Source: Streptomyces zhaozhouensis (GTDB taxonomy: Bacteria; Actinomycetota; Actinomycetes; Streptomycetales; Streptomycetaceae). Taken from it: a DNA stretch of 64,000 nt. A program made the translations under genes and the position numbers. Positions 1 through 8,646 of the stretch are shown here, in pieces (position 1 is the first letter of the stretch; the number at the start of each line of letters is the position of its first letter). The stretch is taken from NCBI RefSeq assembly GCF_900230195.1, contig NZ_OCNE01000002.1:496001-560000 (forward strand). The letters run 5' to 3'. Under the pieces are notes generated by a model. It worked only from the letters and a program-made list of their open reading frames with translations. It was not told where the DNA came from and ran no database searches.

Positions 1-438
1 GCCGAAGGCCGTTACCGCAACCTGGGATCGGCCAACACCGCCGTCAACTGCGCCGACTTCGCCTCACGCCCCACGTTGGAGACGGTGCGCGAGCAGCGCG
101 ACACGTTCGTCGACGCCTCCCCCGTCTTCGGCGAGCACCTGGTGTGGGGGCTGCTCTCCTGCGCCAACTGGCCGGTCAACGGGGAACGCGACCAGCCCAG
201 GGTCGCGGCCGAGGGCGCCGCGCCCATCCTGCTGCTGGCCACCACCGGCGACCCGGCGACGCCCCGGGTCGGCGCCGAGCGGATGCGCGAGGAGCTGGGT
301 CCGGGCGTCGGGGTGCTGCTGACCTACGAGGGCGAGGGGCACGGCGCCTTCAACAGCGGCGACCCCTGCGTCAGGGACGCCGTGCTCTCCCAACTCCTGG
401 ACGGCGACCCGCCGGGCGACGGTACCGTGTGCTCCTGA
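1..438 (+). CDS. Secreted alpha/beta hydrolase, TAP-like C-terminal part (5' truncated)
   Basis: The reading frame is open from the first base to the TGA at 436-438, so this is the C-terminal ~145 residues of a gene that begins before the window. It contains the C-terminal TAP-like domain of tripeptidyl aminopeptidase/proteinase (SlpD/E, SccA-type) hydrolases: LLLATTGDPATP carries the catalytic Asp and EGEGHGAF the catalytic His. The nucleophile Ser would lie upstream. Paired cysteines (NCADF, LLSCANW, DPCV, VCS) fit an exported protein. The stop overlaps the ATG of the next gene (ATGA), and that gene is a homologue with the same C-terminal motifs, so the pair looks like a tandem duplication translated together. 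Substrate unknown. Confidence 0.85.
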   Translation, partial: AEGRYRNLGSANTAVNCADFASRPTLETVREQRDTFVDASPVFGEHLVWGLLSCANWPVNGERDQPRVAAEGAAPILLLATTGDPATPRVGAERMREELGPGVGVLLTYEGEGHGAFNSGDPCVRDAVLSQLLDGDPPGDGTVCS

Positions 439-2069
439 TGAGACATTTGCCGGCACAGAGGCGGACACACATATCCCGGGCGGTGACCGCGGCCGCGTTG
501 CTCGCGCTCACCGCCGCCTGCACCTCGGGGTCCTCGGAGCGCCCCGAGGAACGCGCGCCGGAGTCCGGCGCCCCCTACGAGGGACTGCCGGACGAGCTGG
601 GCCGCCAGACCCTCGACTGGAACAGCTGCCCCGCGGCCTCGCCCAGCCAGGACCCGATGGCCACCGCGCCCCCCGACGAACTGGCCGAGGGCGCGGGGTG
701 GGAGTGCGCGGACCTGGAGGTCCCGCTGGACTACGGGCGACCCGAGGGCGACACCATCGAGTTGGCGCTGATCAGGGCGCGGGCCGGGGACGACACGGAG
801 CGGCTCGGCTCCCTGGTCTTCAACTTCGGCGGCCCCGGCGGCTCAGGCGTCGCCACCCTGCCGGCCGCCGGCGAGAGCTTCGACTCGCTGCGCGAGGGCG
901 GCTACGACCTGGTCAGCTTCGACCCGCGCGGGGTCGGCGAGAGCGAGGGCATCGTCTGCCTGAGCGACGAGGAACGGGACGCGGCGAGCCAGGAGTTGGG
1001 CTCGCTGCCCGACACCGAGGAGGAGCGGGAGATCGCGGAGCGGCAGGAACGCGAGTTCATCGCCGCCTGCGAGGAGAACTCCGGCCATCTGCTGCCCCAT
1101 GTCTCCACCGCCAACGCCGCCCGTGACCTCGACCTGATGCGCCACGTGCTCGGCGACGACGCGCTGTCCTACTTCGGCGTCTCCTACGGCACCCAACTGG
1201 GCGCCACCTATGCCAACCTCTTCCCCGACCGCGTCGGCCGCACCGTCCTGGACGCGGTCGTCGACCCGGACGACGACCCGGTCCACCAGGGACTGCTGAA
1301 CGCGATGGGCTTCCAGCGCGCCCTCGACCACTATCTGGAAGACTGCGTCCGGCAGTCGGACTGCCCGGCCGGCGACGACCCGGCCGCCGGCAGCCTCTGG
1401 ATCAGCGACCTCCTCGCCGGCCTGGAGGACGCCCCGCTCCCCACCACGGACGCCTCGGGCCGCGACCTGACGGTCACCCTCGCGTTCGCGGGCATCATCT
1501 CCACCCTCTACTCCGAGGAGTCCTGGGAGTACCTGACCATGGGCCTCCAGGAGGTGCGCGACCAGGGCACCGGCGACCTGCTGCTGCTCCTGAGCGACCT
1601 CTACAACGAACGCAACCCGGCCACCGGCGAGTACTCCACCCAGGAGCCCGCGTTCACCGCCATCCGCTGCGCCGACCAGCCCGGCGGGTTGAGCGAGGAG
1701 GAGGCCCTGTCCCACGAGGACGAGTTCGTCGAGGCGTCCGAGGTCTTCGGCCCCTACATGGTCTGGTCGCTCGGCGGCTGCGGCACCGACTGGCCGGTGA
1801 CCGAGGCGGCCGACCCGCCGGACTACGACGCCACCGACTCCGCCCAACCCCTGCTCCTCCTCGCCACCACCGGCGACCCGGCCACCCCGATCGAGGGCGC
1901 CGAGCGGATGCGCGACGCCATGGGCGGCCCCGAGACCGCGCCCCTCCTCCGCTGGGAAGGCGAGGGCCACGGCGCCTACCTCGGCGAGGACCCCTGCGTC
2001 CTCGAAGCCGTCGACGCCTGGCTCCTGGAGGGCGAGATCCCGCCCGACGACACCACCTGCCCGGCCTGA
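438..2069 (+). CDS. Secreted lipoprotein alpha/beta hydrolase of the tripeptidyl aminopeptidase (TAP) family
   Basis: A 543-residue protein with an N-terminal lipoprotein signal: basic start, hydrophobic stretch, and lipobox LTAAC with the lipidated Cys at residue 28. The alpha/beta hydrolase fold is shown by the FNFGGPGGSG oxyanion segment, the nucleophile motif FGVSYGT (GxSxG type), the Asp in LLATTGDPATP and the His in GEGHGAY, followed by DPCV. This is the domain order of Streptomyces SlpD/SlpE-type mycelium-associated proteinases, which release tripeptides from N-termini. I chose the ATG at 438 because it overlaps the stop of the preceding homologue and gives a proper signal peptide; the frame is open further upstream but codes for nothing sensible. 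A strong hairpin follows at 2131-2169. Confidence 0.9.
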   Translation: MRHLPAQRRTHISRAVTAAALLALTAACTSGSSERPEERAPESGAPYEGLPDELGRQTLDWNSCPAASPSQDPMATAPPDELAEGAGWECADLEVPLDYGRPEGDTIELALIRARAGDDTERLGSLVFNFGGPGGSGVATLPAAGESFDSLREGGYDLVSFDPRGVGESEGIVCLSDEERDAASQELGSLPDTEEEREIAERQEREFIAACEENSGHLLPHVSTANAARDLDLMRHVLGDDALSYFGVSYGTQLGATYANLFPDRVGRTVLDAVVDPDDDPVHQGLLNAMGFQRALDHYLEDCVRQSDCPAGDDPAAGSLWISDLLAGLEDAPLPTTDASGRDLTVTLAFAGIISTLYSEESWEYLTMGLQEVRDQGTGDLLLLLSDLYNERNPATGEYSTQEPAFTAIRCADQPGGLSEEEALSHEDEFVEASEVFGPYMVWSLGGCGTDWPVTEAADPPDYDATDSAQPLLLLATTGDPATPIEGAERMRDAMGGPETAPLLRWEGEGHGAYLGEDPCVLEAVDAWLLEGEIPPDDTTCPA

Positions 2070-2090
2070 CCGCCGGGTGACACACACCGC

Positions 2091-2169
2091 GGGGCCCGGG
2101 GCCGTTCGGTCCCGGGGCCCGGTGACGCGGGGAGCCCACGGGTCTCGGCGCGCGAGACGCGTGGGCTCC
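2091..2169. terminator. Bidirectional terminator hairpins between convergent genes
   Basis: Two stem-loops lie between the convergent stops at 2069 and 2212. The second is the stronger: arms 2131-2140 and 2160-2169 are perfect 10-bp complements, and after one mismatch an inner stem 2142-2147/2153-2158 closes on a 5-nt loop. The first (2092-2120) is a GGGCCC-rich stem with one bulge. There is no T-run, as is usual in high-GC actinomycetes. Confidence 0.75.
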
Positions 2170-2211
2170 ACGGTGAGAACAGCCCGGTGAGAACGGTGAG
2201 GACGGCTCCGC

Positions 2212-3390
2212 TCAGTAGACCGGCTTCTCGGGCTCGATCTGGTTGACCCAGCCGATGACGCCGCCGCCCACGTGGACCGCGTCGGCGAAGCCCGCGTCCT
2301 TCAGGACGGCCAGCACCTCGGCGGAGCGGACGCCCGTCTTGCAGTGCAGGACGATGCGGCGGTCCTGCGGCAGGTCGCCGAGGGCGTCGCCCATCAGGAA
2401 CTCGTTCTTCGGCACCAGTCGGGCGCCGGGGATCGAGACGATCTCGTACTCGTTGGGCTCCCGGACGTCGATGATGTCGATCTTCTCGTCGGCGTCGATC
2501 CACTCCTTGAGCTGCGCCGGCGTGATGGTGGACTCCCGCGCGGCGGCCTGCGCCTCGTCGGAGACCACGCCGCAGAACGCCTCGTAGTCGATCAGCTCGG
2601 TGACCGTCGGATTCTCGCCGCAGACCGCGCAGTCGGGGTCCTTGCGGATCTTGACCTGGCGGTAGTTCATCTCCAGGGCGTCGTAGACCATCAGCCGCCC
2701 CACCAGCGGGTCGCCCACGCCGGCCAGCAGCTTGATCGCCTCGTTGACCTGGATCGAGCCGATCGAGGCGCAGAGCACGCCGAGCACGCCGCCCTCGGCG
2801 CAGGAGGGGACCATGCCGGGCGGCGGGGGCTCCGGGTAGAGGCAGCGGTAGCAGGGTCCGTGCTCGGCCCAGAAGACCGAGGCCTGGCCGTCGAAGCGGT
2901 AGATCGAGCCCCAGACGTACGGCTTGCCGAGCAGCACGCAGGCGTCGTTGACCAGGTAGCGGGTGGCGAAGTTGTCCGTGCCGTCGACGATCAGGTCGTA
3001 GTCGGCGAAGACCTCCATCACGTTGGAGGAGTCCAGCCGCTCCTGGTGCAGGTTGACCCGGACGTTCGGGTTGATCCCCAGCACCGTGTCCCGCGCCGAC
3101 TCCGCCTTCGGGCGGCCGATGTCGGCCTGGCTGTGGATGACCTGCCGTTGCAGGTTCGACTCGTCGACCTCGTCGAACTCGACGATCCCCAGCGTGCCGA
3201 CGCCCGCGGCCGCCAGGTACATCAACGCGGGGGAACCGAGGCCGCCGGCGCCCACGCAGAGCACCCTGGCGTTCTTCAGCCGCTTCTGGCCCGCCATCCC
3301 CACGTCGGGGATGATCAGGTGGCGGGAGTACCTGCGGACCTCATCGACGGTTAGTTCGGCGGCCGGCTCTACCAGCGGGGGCAGCGACAC
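2212..3390 (-). CDS. moeZ: MoeZ-type adenylyltransferase/sulfurtransferase (ThiF/MoeB domain plus rhodanese)
   Basis: A 392-residue two-domain protein. The N-terminal E1-like domain has the nucleotide-binding VGAGGLGSP loop near residue 50, DNFATRY, and two CxxC zinc pairs (CYRC and CAVC). The C-terminal rhodanese domain has the active-site loop LHCKTGVRS with Cys at about residue 350. Family knowledge: MoeZ adenylates the C-terminal glycine of small sulfur-carrier proteins (CysO, MoaD/ThiS types) and transfers sulfur to make the thiocarboxylate used for cysteine, molybdopterin, thiamine or thiolated secondary metabolites. The start is a GTG with GGAG a few bases upstream. The gene stands alone between strong terminators. 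Confidence 0.93.
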   Translation of the reverse strand: MSLPPLVEPAAELTVDEVRRYSRHLIIPDVGMAGQKRLKNARVLCVGAGGLGSPALMYLAAAGVGTLGIVEFDEVDESNLQRQVIHSQADIGRPKAESARDTVLGINPNVRVNLHQERLDSSNVMEVFADYDLIVDGTDNFATRYLVNDACVLLGKPYVWGSIYRFDGQASVFWAEHGPCYRCLYPEPPPPGMVPSCAEGGVLGVLCASIGSIQVNEAIKLLAGVGDPLVGRLMVYDALEMNYRQVKIRKDPDCAVCGENPTVTELIDYEAFCGVVSDEAQAAARESTITPAQLKEWIDADEKIDIIDVREPNEYEIVSIPGARLVPKNEFLMGDALGDLPQDRRIVLHCKTGVRSAEVLAVLKDAGFADAVHVGGGVIGWVNQIEPEKPVY

Positions 3391-3507
3391 GGGGACTCCG
3401 TAGGGTCATAGGGACACGCGTTCTGTCGTTCAACACTGCCACGGGCGGTCTCATTCCAAGACCCCGGTCCCAGCACGCGAGACAGGCACGTCCGGCGTCG
3501 CCGTCCC

Positions 3508-3546
3508 GGCGGCCCGGCCGGTCGGGGAGGCACCGGCCGGGCCGCC
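3508..3546 (-). terminator. Strong intrinsic-type terminator after the epimerase gene
   Basis: A perfect 15-bp inverted repeat (3508-3522 with 3532-3546) encloses a 9-nt loop. It begins 4 nt after the minus-strand stop codon at 3550, so it is well placed to end the glycosyltransferase-membrane protein-epimerase operon and separate it from moeZ. Confidence 0.8.
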
Positions 3547-3549
3547 CGG

Positions 3550-4485
3550 TCACATCCGGCAGGCGGCCTCCATCCAGATGTCGGCCAGCGACTCCTCGAA
3601 GCCGATCCTGGCCCGCCAGCCCAGCCGGTCGCGCGCGGTGCGCACGTCGGCCTGCTGCCAGGCGCCGCACCCGTCCGGGTACGGCGCCGCCTGCGGCGCC
3701 CCCTCGCCCGTCGCCTGCCGCGGCAGCGAGGGCCCGTCCAACTCCAGCAGCGTGCCGCCGAAGCCGGAGATCCTGGCCAACGCGGCGGCGGCCTCGCGCA
3801 GCCGGACGGCGTGGCCGGTGCCGATGTTGACCACCCCCTGGGCGGCCGAGAGCGTCGCCGCGTGCACCGCCCGCGCCACGTCCCTGACGTCGACGAAGTC
3901 GCGCTGCACACCGAGCCCGCCGAGCTTCAGCTCGCTGTCCCCGTGCTGCATCGCGCGGCGCAGCGAGTCCGCCAGCCGCCCCAGCGGCGAGCCCGCGGGG
4001 GTGCCGGGGCCGGTCGGCGAGAAGACCCGCAGCACGATCGCGTCCAGCCCGGAGCCAAGCACCAGCTCCGTCGCCGCCAGCTTGCTGACGCCGTACGGCC
4101 CGCCGGGCCTGGCCACCGCGTCCTCGGCGATGGAGGAGCCGTGCTGCGAGGGACCGTACTCGGCGGCGCAGCCGACCTGCACCAGCCGGGAACGGCAGCC
4201 GCTGCGCCGCAGCGACTCGCAGAGCGTGGCGGTGGCGACCGTGTTGTGCCGGGTCAACTCGCTGGCGGTACCCCGGATGGCACCCGCGCAGTTGATCACC
4301 ACCCCGGGGTGCACCGCGTCCAGGAAGCGGGTCAACGCCCCCGGGCTGCCGGTCGACAGGTCGAAGCGGACGTCGGCGTCGTCACCGCGCCCCAGCGCGG
4401 TCAGCTGGACCGCCGGGTCGGCCAACAGCCGGTCGGCCACGAAGCGGCCCAGGTAGCCGTTGGCCCCCAGCAACAGCACTCTCAT
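3550..4485 (-). CDS. NAD-dependent sugar-nucleotide epimerase/dehydratase family (extended SDR)
   Basis: A 311-residue Rossmann protein. It begins with LLLGANGYLGR, the GxxGxxG NAD(P)-binding loop, and contains the catalytic YGVSK motif (YxxxK) with an upstream Ser/Thr-rich segment, as in extended short-chain dehydrogenases acting on nucleotide sugars. It is the third gene of a minus-strand operon after a PelF-like glycosyltransferase (5769) and a polytopic membrane protein (4489); only 3 bp separate its ATG from the previous stop. That context suggests it makes or modifies the sugar donor for a surface glycan. The exact reaction cannot be read from the sequence. Confidence 0.85.
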   Translation of the reverse strand: MRVLLLGANGYLGRFVADRLLADPAVQLTALGRGDDADVRFDLSTGSPGALTRFLDAVHPGVVINCAGAIRGTASELTRHNTVATATLCESLRRSGCRSRLVQVGCAAEYGPSQHGSSIAEDAVARPGGPYGVSKLAATELVLGSGLDAIVLRVFSPTGPGTPAGSPLGRLADSLRRAMQHGDSELKLGGLGVQRDFVDVRDVARAVHAATLSAAQGVVNIGTGHAVRLREAAAALARISGFGGTLLELDGPSLPRQATGEGAPQAAPYPDGCGAWQQADVRTARDRLGWRARIGFEESLADIWMEAACRM

Positions 4486-4488
4486 CGG

Positions 4489-5772
4489 TCAGACCTCCGG
4501 CGCTTCCGGTGACCGGCTCCGGTCGTGGCCTGCGTGACGGGTGGTGCGGTCATCGCTAGTCGTGCTCCTCGCATGTGAACGGTGCGGCCACGGCCGAGAC
4601 GGTGGCCGACGCTGGGAAACTCCGGGTGGGGGTTGAATCGACAGGTCCGACGACAGGTCCGTCGGCAGGGCCGACGACGGGTCCGACGACGCGTCCCCGG
4701 GGGCCCGCCCCGCCCGGTCGTCGGCCGGGCGGACGGGAACGGCACGGTGCGCGCTCGGCCGGGGCAGCACCACGACCGCGCCCACCAGCAGCAGGCCGCC
4801 GCCGGCCGCGCAGGCCGCCAGCGGCACGACGGCCGCGCCGTGCGCCGCGACCAGCTCGGCGACGGGCTCGGCCAGCGCCGCGCAGCCGGGCAGCCAGCCG
4901 GCGCCGGCCAGCGCCAGCGCCACCAGCTCGACGCCCCCGACCAGCGCGAGACCGGCCGCCGCCAGCCCCCGCAGGCCGTGCCGCACCAGCAGCGCGGCGA
5001 GGCCGAGCGGCCAGCCGAGCGCCGCCGCGGCCAGCGGGGCGGCGCCCTCCAGCGGCGCCCACGGCGGCGCCAGCAGCCACAGCGCCACCGGCGGCACGGC
5101 GAGCGCGCACGCCAGCAGCAGGCAGCAGCGCAGCAGCGAGACGCGGGTCCCGGCGGCGAACTCCCGCAGCCTGGGCACCGCGAGCAGCGCCGCGCGGCGG
5201 TCGGTGAACGCGTCCCGGCACCAGGCGACCGGCGCCACCGAGAACGCCAGCAGAAGTGCCGCGGCCGCGGTCGAGCCCGTCTCGTGGCGCTGGCCGACCA
5301 GCAGCTCGGCGAGCATCTCGTCGCCGACCAGCGCGTATCCGACCGGTGGCAGCGCCAGCAGCCCGGCAACACCGGGCGGCGCGTGCCTGGCCAGCACCAC
5401 AAGCACCGCGAGCAGGGTCAACACCCCGCAGGCCACGGTGAGCGCGGCCCGGCCCGGCGCCGCCTCCGGCGGCAGCCGGTCGACCAGCCACAGCCCCGCG
5501 GCGCAGAGCGCGCCGGGCAGCAGCGGCAGCGCCAGGCGCGCGCCGGCGCGGGCGGTGGGGCGAGGGGCGGGCGGGGGCGCCGGGCGCGCCGCCCTGGCGT
5601 GCAGCTCCTCGGCGAGCGAGAAGACGTCCCGGTGCCGGCAGCGCGCCGCCGTGGCCTCGTCCACCCCGCGCGCCTCCAGGCCCGCCGCGATCTCCAACGG
5701 GTCGACGGCGGCGGCGCACAGCTCCCGGTGCTCGGCCAGCAGCGACCGCACCGGGTCCGCCGAGGCGCTCAC
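4489..5772 (-). CDS. Polytopic membrane protein of a putative glycan operon
   Basis: A 427-residue protein. The first ~65 residues are soluble and charged; from about residue 75 there are roughly eight hydrophobic helices rich in Ala, Leu and Val separated by short Arg-containing loops, and the last ~85 residues form a low-complexity, Pro/Asp/Ser-rich tail. I do not recognise a named family. Its ATG overlaps the stop of the PelF-like glycosyltransferase (ATGA, 5769-5772) and it is followed after 3 bp by the epimerase, so the three are translationally coupled. A role in glycan transport or assembly (for example PelG/PelE-like) is inferred from position only. Confidence 0.75.
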   Translation of the reverse strand: MSASADPVRSLLAEHRELCAAAVDPLEIAAGLEARGVDEATAARCRHRDVFSLAEELHARAARPAPPPAPRPTARAGARLALPLLPGALCAAGLWLVDRLPPEAAPGRAALTVACGVLTLLAVLVVLARHAPPGVAGLLALPPVGYALVGDEMLAELLVGQRHETGSTAAAALLLAFSVAPVAWCRDAFTDRRAALLAVPRLREFAAGTRVSLLRCCLLLACALAVPPVALWLLAPPWAPLEGAAPLAAAALGWPLGLAALLVRHGLRGLAAAGLALVGGVELVALALAGAGWLPGCAALAEPVAELVAAHGAAVVPLAACAAGGGLLLVGAVVVLPRPSAHRAVPVRPADDRAGRAPGDASSDPSSALPTDLSSDLSIQPPPGVSQRRPPSRPWPHRSHARSTTSDDRTTRHAGHDRSRSPEAPEV

Positions 5773-7355
5773 GACAGCTCCTCAGCCGTGGCCAGCACCC
5801 CGGGCGCCGGGCGCGGGCCGGGGACCGCGCGCGCCAGGCGCCGGCACGGGCGGGCGGTGCCGGCGGCCGCCACCCGGCCGGCGGCGAGCTCGGCGTAGCC
5901 GGCGTCCAGCGTGGCGATCCCCCGCTCGTGGCTGAAGCGGTCCAGGGCCCTGGCCCTGGCGGCGGCGCCCAGCCGCGCCCCGCGGACCGGGTCGCGCAGC
6001 AGCGCGAGACAGGCGTCGGCCAGCGCGACCGGGTCGCCGGGGGGCACCAGGACGCCGGCGTCGCCCAGCACCTCGGCCGCCGCCCCGGCGTCGACCGCCA
6101 CCACCGCCCGGCCGCAGCTCATGGCCTCGACCAGCGCCGCGGGAAAACCGCCGCGCGCGTCGACCAGGACGGCCACCGTGCCGGCCGCCCACCCGGCGGC
6201 CCGCTCCGCGGCGCCGCTCGCGGGCCGGTGCTCCACCGCCCCCGGCGGGCACCAGCGCACGGCCGGCACCGCGCCCGGCTCCGGGGCCGGCCCGCCGAGC
6301 GCCAGCAGCCGGGCCGCGGGCTCGGCCGCCCGGACCCGCGCCACGGCGCGCAGCAGCCCGCCGGCGTCCGCGTCCTCGTCCAGCGGTCCCGCCGTGACCA
6401 GCGTCGGGACGGGCGGGGGCGGCACCTCGTCGGCGCACGCCGCCAGCTCGCCCGCCGCCACGCCCGGCCAGACCGGCCGCTGCCGCGCCGGATCGGCCCC
6501 GCACCGCCGCTGCCAGCGCCCGGTGCGGGGGTCGCCCGGGGTGATCAGCTGCGCGCCGCGGTAGACCGCGCGGGCCAGGCCGAGCTGGAAGCCGGCGAGC
6601 AGCGCCCGCACCGGCGCCCTGGCCGCCGAGGGCGCCACCGCGTGGCCGGCCGCGCCGGCCAGCGCCGACAGGTGGTGCTCGCGCAGCCGCATCCGGAACT
6701 CGGTGACCAGCAGCGGCGTCCCGTGGAAGTGGCGGGCGAGCAGGCCGGGCAGCGCGGCGGGGCCGCCGCCGACCGCGTGGCACACATCGGCCTTGCCGAG
6801 CCCCGGGTCGAACGGGTGGCCCGCGTACCAGTCGAGCGAGAGCGGGCGCAGCGCGCGTTCCAGCCGCTCGGCGACGGCGAGCAGGTCCCCGACGCCGGCG
6901 CCCACCGCGGCGCGCGGCGCCCCCGGGCGGCGGCAGGCCGCCTCCAGCACGGCGATCGGCTGGTCGGAGGCGAGCCAGCGGGCCAACCCGCCATGTGCCG
7001 CCGCCAGATCGGCGAGCGCGTAGAGCCCCGTGGCGAAACGGTCCGCCACCCCGCCGCCCGCCCCCGCGTCGCCGGTGAGCCCCGCCGTCAGCTCCTCGAA
7101 CGCCTCGGCGAAGTCCCGCGCCGCACGGCGGGACGGCCGGTCCCCCGGGGGCGGGCCCCAGAGCCGGGCGGTCCGCACGAGCCGCACCTGCGGGGGCAGT
7201 GGCCGGCGCGGCCCCCTGGCCTGCTGCCGCCCTCTGCTGAGCGCCCGCACCTCGAAGTCGTGCCGGGGCAGGGCGCGCACCAGCCGCTCGCACCAGGCGA
7301 CCAACTCGCCCTGGGCATACGGGTAACCACCCTCGGTGAGCAGTGCGACGCGCAC
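5769..7355 (-). CDS. PelF-like family 4 glycosyltransferase (DUF3492 domain)
   Basis: A 528-residue cytoplasmic glycosyltransferase. The N-terminus (RVALLTEGGYPYAQGELVAW) matches the DUF3492 signature of PelF-type enzymes, where the usual form is a TYPY segment followed by GGVS and WC. The C-terminal half is GT-B: it contains the donor-site stretch GGFPAALVEAMSCGRAVVAVDAG (the E-x7-E-like region of GT4) and VLVPPGDPVALADA. PelF enzymes use UDP-sugars to build exopolysaccharide. It heads a three-gene operon with a membrane protein and an epimerase. Loop residues differ from typical PelF (GELVAW rather than GGVSVW), so substrate may differ. Confidence 0.85.
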   Translation of the reverse strand: MRVALLTEGGYPYAQGELVAWCERLVRALPRHDFEVRALSRGRQQARGPRRPLPPQVRLVRTARLWGPPPGDRPSRRAARDFAEAFEELTAGLTGDAGAGGGVADRFATGLYALADLAAAHGGLARWLASDQPIAVLEAACRRPGAPRAAVGAGVGDLLAVAERLERALRPLSLDWYAGHPFDPGLGKADVCHAVGGGPAALPGLLARHFHGTPLLVTEFRMRLREHHLSALAGAAGHAVAPSAARAPVRALLAGFQLGLARAVYRGAQLITPGDPRTGRWQRRCGADPARQRPVWPGVAAGELAACADEVPPPPVPTLVTAGPLDEDADAGGLLRAVARVRAAEPAARLLALGGPAPEPGAVPAVRWCPPGAVEHRPASGAAERAAGWAAGTVAVLVDARGGFPAALVEAMSCGRAVVAVDAGAAAEVLGDAGVLVPPGDPVALADACLALLRDPVRGARLGAAARARALDRFSHERGIATLDAGYAELAAGRVAAAGTARPCRRLARAVPGPRPAPGVLATAEELS

Positions 7356-7539
7356 CGGTGCACCCCCTCACTCCGTCTCCGGGACGGGCCGTCGGGACTC
7401 AGCGAGGAGACGCTATGTCCGCGAGGGCGGGGCACGCCGGACGGTTGTCCGTCACGCCACCTGAAGGGGTGAATATTCGTGACTTCGCCACCACTCAATC
7501 GTTTGGCGGTGTCAGTGGCACGGGGGCTCGGTTACCGGC

Positions 7540-8637
7540 TCAGTTCCCTGGATGCGGCCAGGCGTTGGGCTCGCAGGTGACGCCCTCGATCGTGAGGAAC
7601 TTCGTCTGCTGCATCATCACCGGCGCCACCGCGCCCTCGCTCGGGCAGAGCGCGTGGCCGTAGCCGAGCCGGTGACCGACCTCGTGGTTGACCAGCATCC
7701 TGCGGTAGTTGGCGATGTCGTCCCCGTAGGTCTCGGAACCCTGCGCGAAACGCCAGGCGTTGATCATCACCCGCTCCGTGCTGGAGGAGTTGCAGGAGAC
7801 GTTGTCCTCGGTGGTGTCGAGGCCGGAGCGGGCGCACCAGTCGGCGGTGGTGCCCGGACTGGCCAGCGTCACCACGAAGTCGTAGTCGCCCTCGGAGACC
7901 CGCGCGAAGCCGCGCTCCCCCTGGTTGCCCCAACTGCGCTCGTCGCTGAGCGTGCGGTGCACCACCTCGGCGAAGAACGCGGCGTCGATGCCGAGATCCT
8001 CCTCCACGTCCACCCGGTACCGCAGCACCTGGGCCGCCTCCGGGTCGGCCGCCGGCTCGCTGCCGGGCACCGGGACCAGCTCACCCGAGCCGGTCAGCTC
8101 GGGGTCCAGCGGGAACGTCGAGGCCAGCAACTCGTCGAACGTCGGCTCCGGTTCCGGCTCCTCCGGGGGCTCGACGTCCTCCGGCGGCGCCGGCCTGCCG
8201 TCGCCGTCCTGGTCCGGGTCGAGCGCGACCCGGCCGTCCGCGTCCTCCGCGAGCACCGAGGGCGCCGCCTCGTCGTCCGGCCTGGCCAACTGCCCGGCGA
8301 CCAGCACCACCAGCACCGTGACCAGCGCCAGCGCCGTCACCCCCACGAGTGAACGACCCCGGCTCTCGCGGCCCGCCTTGCGACGCCGCGCCGCCCGGCC
8401 GCCGCCGCCCTTCTCGGGCTCCGGCGCGTTCACCTTCGCCGCCCTGCGGCGGCCGGCACGCGTGGACTGCTCGGGGACCCGGGGCTCGGGAGCGGCGGGC
8501 ACGGGCAGCGGCTCGACACGGTCGAACGCGTCCAGGTACTCCTGGCGCGGTCCGTCCCGGTGGAGCGGGCCGGCGGCCTGCCCAGGCCAGCCGCGCGAGC
8601 CTTCCGGCACGGGCGCGGGGGCGTCACGGCGATCCAT
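7540..8637 (-). CDS. DUF3152 membrane-anchored protein with metzincin-type zinc site
   Basis: A 365-residue protein. The cytoplasmic N-terminus is basic and Pro-rich, one transmembrane helix lies at about residues 95-120 (VGVTALALVTVLVVLVAGQL), then a ~70-residue acidic Pro-rich linker leads to the C-terminal DUF3152 domain. That domain contains NHEVGHRLGYGH, which fits the full HExxHxxGxxH zinc-binding consensus of metzincin peptidases, and 10 or so residues later PVMMQQ, which could be the Met-turn. Cys residues in SCNSS, WCARS, ALCPS and VTCEP fit an extracellular disulfide-bonded domain. It follows the alpha/beta hydrolase gene by 9 bp, with GGGAGGG overlapping that gene's stop region, so the two are probably co-transcribed. 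Confidence 0.85.
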   Translation of the reverse strand: MDRRDAPAPVPEGSRGWPGQAAGPLHRDGPRQEYLDAFDRVEPLPVPAAPEPRVPEQSTRAGRRRAAKVNAPEPEKGGGGRAARRRKAGRESRGRSLVGVTALALVTVLVVLVAGQLARPDDEAAPSVLAEDADGRVALDPDQDGDGRPAPPEDVEPPEEPEPEPTFDELLASTFPLDPELTGSGELVPVPGSEPAADPEAAQVLRYRVDVEEDLGIDAAFFAEVVHRTLSDERSWGNQGERGFARVSEGDYDFVVTLASPGTTADWCARSGLDTTEDNVSCNSSSTERVMINAWRFAQGSETYGDDIANYRRMLVNHEVGHRLGYGHALCPSEGAVAPVMMQQTKFLTIEGVTCEPNAWPHPGN

Positions 8638-8646
8638 CCGGTGCCC

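Noticed and set aside
843-2171. 442-codon open frame on the minus strand opposite the TAP hydrolase
   Set aside because: It lies entirely antisense to a well-supported lipoprotein gene, and its sequence is Val/Gly/Arg-rich with no domain; it is a frame artefact of high GC.
4582-5898. 438-codon plus-strand frame opposite the membrane protein
   Set aside because: Arg/Gln/Gly-rich translation typical of antisense GC frames, no domain, and the minus strand carries a coupled operon.
7356-7539. Possible 106-residue plus-strand protein starting at 7343
   Set aside because: It overlaps the starts and stops of two solid minus-strand genes and has no domain or proper codon pattern.
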